The notes under the pieces were generated by a model, which worked only from the letters and a program-made list of their open reading frames with translations, had not been told where the DNA came from and did no database searches. Below, one piece after another: positions 1 to 6,056 of a stretch of 12,042 nt of DNA. The DNA comes from Bacteroidales bacterium (GTDB lineage: Bacteria > Bacteroidota > Bacteroidia > Bacteroidales > UBA10428): the NCBI GenBank assembly GCA_030626465.1, contig DAOUOU010000074.1, positions 1-12,042 of the forward strand, in the 5' to 3' direction. Position 1 is the first letter of the stretch. Every line of letters starts with the position of its first letter. Position numbers and translations under genes: made by a program.

Positions 1-1
1 A

Positions 2-388
2 TCACCCCGTTTCACACCACATGTTTTGGTTGTCAACGGGCATATACAAACACCTTTTAATATTGGAAAAACTGTGAATGTAAATAATCTGGGTGAAGGT
101 AATCAGGAACAAATGATAAAAGAGATATATACTCTGACTCTCTACATTAATCAACATGATTTGTGGAACTCACAATTTGTTCAGGTATATGTCAATCAAT
201 CTGGAGAGTATGAACTGATTCCTCGTATTGGGCCCCATTTGATAATACTGGGTAAGGTGGATGATTACATTGAGAAACTGGATAAGCTTGAAATATTCTA
301 TAAAGAGGGACTGAATACCATTGGATGGAATCAGTATGTAAAAATTAATCTGAAGTACAAAGATCAAGTTGTATGCACTAAAATATAA
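2..388 (+). CDS. ftsQ: Cell division protein FtsQ, C-terminal part (5' end outside the window)
   Basis: The reading frame is open from base 2, so this is the last 128 codons of a gene that begins upstream. FtsQ/DivIB is a single-pass inner-membrane protein whose periplasmic beta domain links the FtsZ ring to the FtsB/FtsL and septal wall-synthesis proteins. The fragment starts with SPRFTPHVLVVNG, which resembles the 'PrFtP-vLv-nG' stretch of Bacteroidota FtsQ. It continues with a ligand-like 'IPRIGPHLIILGK' segment and ends in QVVCTKI, a typical end for the family in this phylum. The signal anchor and POTRA domain are missing because of the window edge. A TTG at 26 is an internal codon, not a start. 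Only 5 nt separate the stop from ftsA, so the two are almost certainly co-transcribed. Position directly before ftsA supports the call. Confidence 0.88.
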   Translation, partial: SPRFTPHVLVVNGHIQTPFNIGKTVNVNNLGEGNQEQMIKEIYTLTLYINQHDLWNSQFVQVYVNQSGEYELIPRIGPHLIILGKVDDYIEKLDKLEIFYKEGLNTIGWNQYVKINLKYKDQVVCTKI

Positions 389-393
389 CAAAA

Positions 394-1713
394 ATGATGA
401 GGCAAAAAAGTAATTATGTTGCAGCAATCGATATCGGAACTACCAAAATTGTATCACTTATCGGAAAGGTAAATGATGATGGAAAACTCGATGTGGTGGG
501 GATGAGTAAAACCGTTTCGAAAGGTATTAAAAAAGGAGTGGTCCTAAATATCGAAGAAACTGTTGGTGCCATACGGCAAACAGTAGATGAAGCACAAAAA
601 CAAGCTGATTTGCAGTTTAGCGATGTATTTGTTGGCATTGCCGGACAACACATCAAAAGTATTAAGAACAGGGGATATATCAACCTGGGTAGCGACAGGG
701 ATGAGATTATTCAGAAAGACATTGATGCTCTCATAGCTGATATGTACAAAATCCCGATTGATCTTGGAGAGGAAATTATACATGTATTACCACAAAATTA
801 TATTGTGGATAGTGAAACCGGAGTAAAAAATCCTGTTGGAATGTCTGGTCGTCGCCTGGAAGCTAATTTTCATATTGTAATTGGCCAGATTGCATCTGCA
901 AAAAATATTGAGAGATGCGTAAACCGTGTTGGACTCAGTGTGAATCAGCTTATATTAGAGCCATTGGCATCCTCGTCGGCAGTTTTAACCGATGACGAAA
1001 AGGAAGCTGGAGTAGCTCTTGTTGATATCGGTGGAGGAACAACTGATGTAGCTGTTTTCTATGATGATTCTATTCGACATACTGCAGTTATACCTTTTGG
1101 CGGGAATGTAGTAACCAAGGATATCAAGGAAGGGTGTAAGATATTGCATCGACAGGCCGAAGCTCTTAAAACACAATTTGGTTCAGCTCTGGGTGATCTC
1201 GCACCCGATGATAAGGTAGTTACAATTCCGGGAATAAATGGTCGTGAGCCCAAGGAGATCTCTTTCAAAAATCTGGCCTATATAATCCAGATGCGAATGG
1301 AAGAGATCATTGATGCTGTAATGTTCGAAATTGAAAACAGCGGATGTATGGACAAATTAAGTGCAGGGATTGTACTTACAGGTGGAGGGGCTCTTTTAAA
1401 ACATTTGGCTCAGCTGGTAAGATTTCATACGGGTATGGATATACGCATTGGATATCCTATTGAATATCTGGCCGGAGATCCAAGCGATGAGATCAATAAG
1501 CCGCAATATGCAACAAGTGTAGGTCTACTGCTCAAAGGATGGGAAATCTATAAAAAGGAAGGAATGGATGAAAATGAGATAGAAAGGAAAGAAACGGAAG
1601 AAGAAGACATGCTTTCAGAAGCTGAGGAAAACAGAATTGGTAGTGGAATTATAGCTGCTTTTAAAAAGCGTATCACTGATATTTTTGAAGAAAAAGGTGC
1701 TGACATGGAATAA
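394..1713 (+). CDS. ftsA: Cell division protein FtsA (actin-like membrane tether for FtsZ)
   Basis: FtsA is an actin-fold ATPase that anchors FtsZ filaments to the inner membrane and recruits later division proteins. The 439-residue product has the expected ATP-site motifs: phosphate-1 AAIDIGTTK at about residues 10-18, phosphate-2 VDIGGGTTD at 210-218, and the adenosine motif VLTGGGALL with glycines at 330-332. The SHS2/1C subdomain that replaces an actin subdomain lies between about residues 85 and 170. After the core there is a Glu-rich linker (around NEIERKETEEEDM) and then a basic, hydrophobic C-terminal helix (IIAAFKKRITDIFEEK), which is the membrane-targeting amphipathic helix. The start is ATG 394, with a second ATG directly after it; the next residues reach the phosphate-1 motif at the usual distance. 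It sits 5 nt after ftsQ. The 249-nt gap before ftsZ is unusually long for this pair. Confidence 0.96.
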   Translation: MMRQKSNYVAAIDIGTTKIVSLIGKVNDDGKLDVVGMSKTVSKGIKKGVVLNIEETVGAIRQTVDEAQKQADLQFSDVFVGIAGQHIKSIKNRGYINLGSDRDEIIQKDIDALIADMYKIPIDLGEEIIHVLPQNYIVDSETGVKNPVGMSGRRLEANFHIVIGQIASAKNIERCVNRVGLSVNQLILEPLASSSAVLTDDEKEAGVALVDIGGGTTDVAVFYDDSIRHTAVIPFGGNVVTKDIKEGCKILHRQAEALKTQFGSALGDLAPDDKVVTIPGINGREPKEISFKNLAYIIQMRMEEIIDAVMFEIENSGCMDKLSAGIVLTGGGALLKHLAQLVRFHTGMDIRIGYPIEYLAGDPSDEINKPQYATSVGLLLKGWEIYKKEGMDENEIERKETEEEDMLSEAEENRIGSGIIAAFKKRITDIFEEKGADME

Positions 1714-1795
1714 GCAAGATTTTTATGCCTAATACTATTAAGAACTAAAACAATATAAAACGAACATGAACTAAGCAATGCGATCTCATGAACTC

Positions 1796-1912
1796 CGCCC
1801 GGACGAACGGTCGTTCGGACGGGGCAGTGAATAAAATTTATACAAACAGGCATGCCTGCCTGATGGCAGTCAGGATTACAATTTTCATGCAGAAGGGCGA
1901 GGCCCGGTGCCT
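1796..1912. repeat. Cluster of GC-rich palindromes between ftsA and ftsZ
   Basis: The ftsA-ftsZ gap (1714-1962) is AT-rich at both ends, but its middle is clearly GC-rich and packed with inverted repeats. At 1798-1823 an imperfect palindrome has a CCCG/CGGG outer stem, a symmetric GA/GA internal loop, and a CGAACG/CGTTCG inner stem around GT. At 1847-1858 there is a perfect 12-bp palindrome, CAGGCATGCCTG. It runs into a stem CTGCC/GGCAG (1856-1860 with 1865-1869, loop TGAT), with flanking CCTG and CAGG that can pair instead. A short GGGC-GAG-GCCC hairpin lies at 1895-1905. No convincing protein is encoded on either strand. The composition and palindromes suggest a dispersed extragenic repeat (REP-like or a small non-autonomous element), but only one copy of each unit is visible here, so that is inference. 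Part of it may instead be an RNA structure in the ftsA-ftsZ transcript. Confidence 0.6.
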
Positions 1913-1962
1913 GAATATGCGAATTTTTTTTGCTTTTTTCATGTACAAAAAATTTTAAACAG

Positions 1963-3447
1963 ATGAAAGAAGAATTGATGAACTTCGATTTGCCTGTAAA
2001 CAAATCATCAATAATTAAGGTTATTGGTGTTGGAGGTGGGGGTAGTAATGCTGTAAATTATATGTACGTTCATGGAATAAAAGATGTTGATTTTATAGTT
2101 AGCAATACTGATGCCCAGGCTCTTGAAAACAGTCCTGTACAGATAAAGATCCAACTTGGAGCATCATTAACCGAAGGACGAGGAGCAGGAAATAAACCAT
2201 CAATTGGAAGAGAAGCAGCAATCGAAAATCTCGATGATGTTATTGATGTCTTATCTGTTAATACGAAAATGGTCTTTATTACTTCAGGAATGGGCGGAGG
2301 AACAGGAACAGGTGCAGCTCCTGTCATCGCAAAAGCAGCCAAAGAGCTTGGTATTCTTACAGTAGCTATTCTTACAATTCCTTTTCGAAATGAAGGGCAA
2401 AGGAGAATAAACCAGGCACTTGAAGGTATTGCTGAAATAGAAAAATATGTCGACTCATTGCTGGTAATTAACAATGAAAAAATTCGCGAAATGTATGGAG
2501 ACCTGAAAGTATCGGAGGCATTCGCAAAAGCCGATAATGTATTGGCTATAGCTGCCAAAGGTATTGCTGAGATCATTACTGTGCATGGATATATAAATGT
2601 TGATTTTGCTGATGTTGAAACAGTTATGACAAACTCGGGTGTAGCAATAATGGGTTCTGCAAAAGTAAAAGGAGAGGACAGGGCCATCAAGGCTGTAACC
2701 GAAGCACTTAACTCACCCCTGCTTAATGATAACAATATTGTAGGATCACGAAATATACTTATCAACATAACTTCTGGCAATGAAGAAATTACAATGGATG
2801 AGATAGGTCAGGTTACTGATTACGTGCAAAGCTGTGCCGGAGACGATGCGGATCTGATATGGGGTAACGGAATTGATGGATCGTTGGGTGATGCTCTAAG
2901 CGTTACTGTCATTGCAACAGGTTTTGGCACCAATAGCATTCCTGAACTGTATATTCGCAAACGTCAGCTCGATAAGGTTTCTCTTAACGATGATGAAACG
3001 AATAAACTATCCAATCCTTTAAATAATGCTGATGGTTTTGAGGTAAAAGATGTATCAAAAAACCGTAAAAGATCCGGTAGTAACATTGTTAAACAGCGCG
3101 AAATTGAGTTTGATCTTGCACAACCCTATGAGGCAGAAATGTATACCGAAGATTTGAAAGATAGAAATATGGAAAGGGCAATTGAATTAAAAAAAGGAGC
3201 AGAAAGAGTTAAGAATATTAAAAAGACATATGAAAAGCTTCGGGAAATGGATCTGAACAGTCAGCAGGCAAAAACAAGCATTGATGAGATGGAAAACCAA
3301 CCTGCTTACGTGCGTCGCAATTTTGAACTGGACAAAACCGCACCATCAAAAGAGAAAAAAATTTCCAGGTATTCACTTTCTGATGACGATGAAAAAAATG
3401 TAAAACTGAGCGATAACAATCGCTATTTGCATGAGAATGTGGACTAA
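1963..3447 (+). CDS. ftsZ: Cell division protein FtsZ (tubulin-like GTPase)
   Basis: FtsZ polymerises with GTP into the cytoplasmic Z-ring that organises division. With ATG 1963 the product has 494 residues. The nucleotide-binding loop GVGGGGSN is at residues 22-29, the tubulin signature GGGTGTGAAP at about 111-120, and the catalytic T7 loop NVDFAD at 212-217. The GTPase core ends near GFGTN (320-324). About 170 charged, low-complexity residues follow, longer than the tail of the E. coli protein; they contain a Lys/Glu-rich probable helix, NQPAYVRRN, and the terminal NNRYLHENVD. That ending matches the Bacteroidota form as I know it. Start choice: a TTG at 1930 opens the frame but has no family support. 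ATG 1963 (MKEELMNFDLP) follows A-rich sequence and is preferred; ATG 1978 (MNFDLP) is a real alternative. It is probably transcribed from upstream with ftsA, as I see no clear promoter in the gap. Confidence 0.96.
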   Translation: MKEELMNFDLPVNKSSIIKVIGVGGGGSNAVNYMYVHGIKDVDFIVSNTDAQALENSPVQIKIQLGASLTEGRGAGNKPSIGREAAIENLDDVIDVLSVNTKMVFITSGMGGGTGTGAAPVIAKAAKELGILTVAILTIPFRNEGQRRINQALEGIAEIEKYVDSLLVINNEKIREMYGDLKVSEAFAKADNVLAIAAKGIAEIITVHGYINVDFADVETVMTNSGVAIMGSAKVKGEDRAIKAVTEALNSPLLNDNNIVGSRNILINITSGNEEITMDEIGQVTDYVQSCAGDDADLIWGNGIDGSLGDALSVTVIATGFGTNSIPELYIRKRQLDKVSLNDDETNKLSNPLNNADGFEVKDVSKNRKRSGSNIVKQREIEFDLAQPYEAEMYTEDLKDRNMERAIELKKGAERVKNIKKTYEKLREMDLNSQQAKTSIDEMENQPAYVRRNFELDKTAPSKEKKISRYSLSDDDEKNVKLSDNNRYLHENVD

Positions 3448-3483
3448 AATAACTATCAATGCATAGTTCTCCTCCTGATTTTT

Positions 3484-3509
3484 CCTGAAAAGCCATATTC
3501 AGGCTTTTT
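3484..3509 (+). terminator. Hairpin terminator after ftsZ
   Basis: A 7-bp perfect stem, AAAAGCC (3488-3494) with GGCTTTT (3502-3508) around a 7-nt loop, lies 40 nt after the ftsZ stop, and its right arm runs into a five-T tract. This fits an intrinsic terminator separating the division cluster from the carotenoid genes. The same bases can form another stem, CCTGAA (3484-3489) with TTCAGG (3498-3503), which excludes the first. A weaker hairpin, AACTAT/ATAGTT (3451-3468), precedes it. The stem is AT-rich, so efficiency is uncertain. Confidence 0.6.
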
Positions 3510-3540
3510 ATAGAGCTAAAATTATTTCAGAATTTCTATA

Positions 3541-3571
3541 TTGCAAAAGAAACTTTTGTATCTGTAATTTG
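3541..3571 (+). promoter_or_regulatory. Candidate Bacteroidota-type promoter for crtI-crtB
   Basis: TTG at 3541-3543 and TAATTTG at 3565-3571 are separated by 21 nt. This resembles the -33 TTG and -7 TAnnTTTG elements of Bacteroidota promoters, one base short in the -7 element. It lies after the ftsZ terminator and about 50 nt before the crtI ATG, where a separate promoter would be expected. Short degenerate motifs in AT-rich DNA are easily found by chance, so this is only a candidate. Confidence 0.35.
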
Positions 3572-3622
3572 TCCATAAGAACTGGGTCTGTTTTTCATTC
3601 TTTTTAATAAAAACTATTGCTG

Positions 3623-5104
3623 ATGAAACGTGAGGTAGTTATAATAGGTGCAGGATTAGGAGGTATTGCTACGGCAATTTTACTGGCTCACAAAGGGTAT
3701 AAGGTCTCGGTCTTCGAGAAGAATCCCTATGCTGGTGGCAGGTGTGGCAATTTTATTAAAGATGGTCACAGGTTCGATATTGGGGCAACCTTGATCATGA
3801 TGCCTGATCTTTATAAGAAATTCTACTCATTGGCAGGAAGGTCTTTTACTAATGAATTTGAACTTTATAGAATGGACCCTACCTATAAGATTAAGTTTCA
3901 GAGTGGAGAAGAGTTTTTATTTTCAGCTGATCTACCAAGAATGAAGGATCAATTGGAATCATTGGAAGCGGGAAGCTACAGCAGATTTCTCAAATACATG
4001 CAGAAAAGTTCAAAATCGTTCAAGCTTTCAATGAAGTATTTTCTTGATCGTAATTTCTACGGCCTCTTCGATATGATAAACATAAGGAACATGTTTTTAT
4101 TGTTTCAGGTAAATGCTCATAAAAATCATTATTATTATATCAGCAAATTCTTTAAACACGAAGTATTGCGATATATATTTACTTTACAAAATTTATTCAT
4201 CGGACAGAATCCTCTGACCGCTTCAGGAGTTTTTGCCGGATTGCCTTACATTGAAATATCGGATGGAGTTTGGTTTCCCAAAGGCGGGATGAAAGAGATT
4301 ATAAATAATTTACTTGCAATAGCAAAGGAAAAAGGGGTTCAGGTTTATCTTAATTCACCCGTAAAAGAGATAAAAGTAACTAATAATAGTGCTCAAGGAA
4401 TTGTTCTCAGTAACAATGTATTTCATTCTGCAGAGATAGTTCTTGCTAATGCCGATTTGCCCTATGTTTATAACCAACTCTTGCCAAAAAGATTATCAAC
4501 AAAAAAAATAAATAAAAAAAATTATACATGCTCAGCACTGGCATTTCACTGGGGCATAGATACTTTTTATCCGCAACTGGAACAGCATAATTTATTTGTT
4601 GCAAAGAATTATAAGAAAGGATTGCATAAGGTGTTCAAAGAAAAATTGCTCGCTGAAGAACAAACCTTCTATATTCATTCTCCAACCAGATCAGATAAAA
4701 CGGCTGCCCCTTCGGGTCACGATACAATTACGGCCATCGTGCAGGTTGGACATATAGATGAACGAATTGATCAGAACTGGAGTACTTTAAAAAATAGAGC
4801 TCGAAAAGGGATAATTCAAAGACTTGAAGAAGAAGGCATGAAGGATTTTAAAAATCATATAAAATTTGAAGTGTGCTATACGCCAAAAACCTGGCAGACT
4901 CTTTTTAATTTGTCAAGAGGTGCTGCTTTTGGATGTCTCAGTCATAATCTTTTACAAATGGGATATTTCAGACCTCATAATATTCATAAGAAATACAAGA
5001 ATTTATTCTTCGTGGGCAGCAGCACTCATCCCGGGAGCGGTATACCTATGATCTTTATCTCAGCAATGCTCACTGCTGAAAGAATAATACAAAAATATAA
5101 GTGA
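3623..5104 (+). CDS. crtI: Phytoene desaturase family carotenoid oxidoreductase (CrtI type)
   Basis: CrtI-type enzymes are FAD-dependent desaturases that convert colourless phytoene stepwise into coloured carotenes at the membrane. The 493-residue product is of usual length. It starts with a Rossmann dinucleotide motif (VVIIGAGLGG, glycines at 9, 11, 13 and 14), followed by the ribose-binding glutamate in VFEKN (E32) and GGRCG (38-42). Near the C-terminus is the family FAD motif FVGSSTHPGSGIP (463-475). The start is ATG 3623, the codon that puts the Rossmann strand at the N-terminus; a TTG at 3617 is in frame but adds nothing. The phytoene synthase gene follows after 16 nt, which makes carotenoid synthesis the best reading. 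Related members of this fold act on C30 diapophytoene, later carotenoid steps or hydroxysqualene, and sequence alone does not separate these with certainty. Confidence 0.85.
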   Translation: MKREVVIIGAGLGGIATAILLAHKGYKVSVFEKNPYAGGRCGNFIKDGHRFDIGATLIMMPDLYKKFYSLAGRSFTNEFELYRMDPTYKIKFQSGEEFLFSADLPRMKDQLESLEAGSYSRFLKYMQKSSKSFKLSMKYFLDRNFYGLFDMINIRNMFLLFQVNAHKNHYYYISKFFKHEVLRYIFTLQNLFIGQNPLTASGVFAGLPYIEISDGVWFPKGGMKEIINNLLAIAKEKGVQVYLNSPVKEIKVTNNSAQGIVLSNNVFHSAEIVLANADLPYVYNQLLPKRLSTKKINKKNYTCSALAFHWGIDTFYPQLEQHNLFVAKNYKKGLHKVFKEKLLAEEQTFYIHSPTRSDKTAAPSGHDTITAIVQVGHIDERIDQNWSTLKNRARKGIIQRLEEEGMKDFKNHIKFEVCYTPKTWQTLFNLSRGAAFGCLSHNLLQMGYFRPHNIHKKYKNLFFVGSSTHPGSGIPMIFISAMLTAERIIQKYK

Positions 5105-5120
5105 TTAAATCAAAGCAAAC

Positions 5121-6056
5121 ATGAAAACTGAAAAACTGGATACAAATGCTATTATTGAAAAAATTGATTTTGAGGCAGTTAAGGATCATCCTAATATTCT
5201 TATAGCAGCTGGCTTCTGGGAAGAGGAAAGGTATGATGCAGCAAAAATATGCTATAAATTTATGCGACAAATCGATGATTTGATCGATGACAGAAAAGCG
5301 GATGGAACAATAACTAAAAACGAGAAGGGTTTATTTACTCAAAAGGTGAATGATTGGATTGATTGTTTAAGTGACTTATCATCCATGGATCCGTTTGTCA
5401 GAAGAATTACCGAGACAATAGATAAATTTAAGATTCCGTCGAGCTTGTTTAATAATTTTTCAAAATCCATGATATACGATATAAACCATGATGGATTTCC
5501 AACCTATAATGACTTTATTTTATATGCCGAAGGTGCCTCTGTTGCCCCGGCCTCTGTTTTTGTCCATTTATGTTGTCTTGGCAAATATAATAACCAGTAT
5601 ATACCTCCTGATTTTGATGTGATGGAAATTGCCCGACCTTGTGCATTGTTTAGTTACCTGGTGCATATCATAAGGGATTTTCAGAAAGACCAATTCAACA
5701 ACCTGAATTATTTTGCCAATGATATTCTGGAAAACAACAATCTGGTTCCTTCCGATCTAAAGAAGATTGCAAATGGAGCTCCTATTACAAAAGCGTTCCG
5801 CAATGTTATTGAAGAATACTATTCCTATGCTGAAAATTATAAACAAGAGACTCTTCAAATAATTCGACGGATTGAAGATCAGCTTGAGCAGAGGTATCTT
5901 TTAAGCCTGTATATCATTTTCAATTTGTATCTGCAGGTATTTGAGCGTATAGATATTGCTAATGGCTTATTCATAACAGAAGAGTTGAATCCTACACCTG
6001 AAGAAGTGAAAGAGAGGATTCTGAAGGTGTGTAATTTATTATGGCTTGTAAACTAA
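5121..6056 (+). CDS. crtB: Phytoene/squalene synthase family protein (CrtB type)
   Basis: Enzymes of this all-helical family join two prenyl diphosphates head to head: GGPP to phytoene (CrtB), or FPP to squalene or diapophytoene. The 311-residue product has both Mg-diphosphate-binding aspartate motifs: RQIDDLIDD (D52, D53, D56, D57) and IIRDFQKD (D186, D190). Between them is EGASVAPASVF, the conserved central segment. There is no signal peptide; the enzyme is expected to be cytoplasmic and membrane-associated. ATG 5121 follows A-rich sequence and lies 16 nt after crtI, so the two form an operon. The pairing with a CrtI-type desaturase favours a carotenoid synthase over squalene synthesis, but the chain length of the substrate cannot be decided here. 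Its TAA stop overlaps the TAG stop of the convergent isomerase gene within the four bases 6053-6056. Confidence 0.83.
   Translation: MKTEKLDTNAIIEKIDFEAVKDHPNILIAAGFWEEERYDAAKICYKFMRQIDDLIDDRKADGTITKNEKGLFTQKVNDWIDCLSDLSSMDPFVRRITETIDKFKIPSSLFNNFSKSMIYDINHDGFPTYNDFILYAEGASVAPASVFVHLCCLGKYNNQYIPPDFDVMEIARPCALFSYLVHIIRDFQKDQFNNLNYFANDILENNNLVPSDLKKIANGAPITKAFRNVIEEYYSYAENYKQETLQIIRRIEDQLEQRYLLSLYIIFNLYLQVFERIDIANGLFITEELNPTPEEVKERILKVCNLLWLVN

Noticed and set aside
1548..2003. A 151-codon open frame on the minus strand across the ftsA-ftsZ gap
   Set aside because: Both its ends lie antisense to real coding sequence (ftsA tail, ftsZ start), and the middle translates the palindromic repeat cluster; it shows no domain or signal.
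2070..2780. A 236-codon minus-strand frame antisense to ftsZ
   Set aside because: It lies fully inside the GTPase core of ftsZ, is rich in Ser/Ala/Pro as expected for an antisense shadow, and has no recognisable family.
3617..3622. TTG start for crtI two codons before the ATG
   Set aside because: The ATG at 3623 already gives a complete N-terminal Rossmann strand; the same reasoning excludes TTG 1930 for ftsZ and TTG 9516 for the CNNM gene.
5121..6056. Reading the crt pair as squalene (HpnCDE-type) biosynthesis
   Set aside because: That route uses two synthase-family proteins plus an oxidoreductase; only one synthase is present here next to a CrtI-type enzyme, so carotenoid synthesis fits better, though not exclusively.
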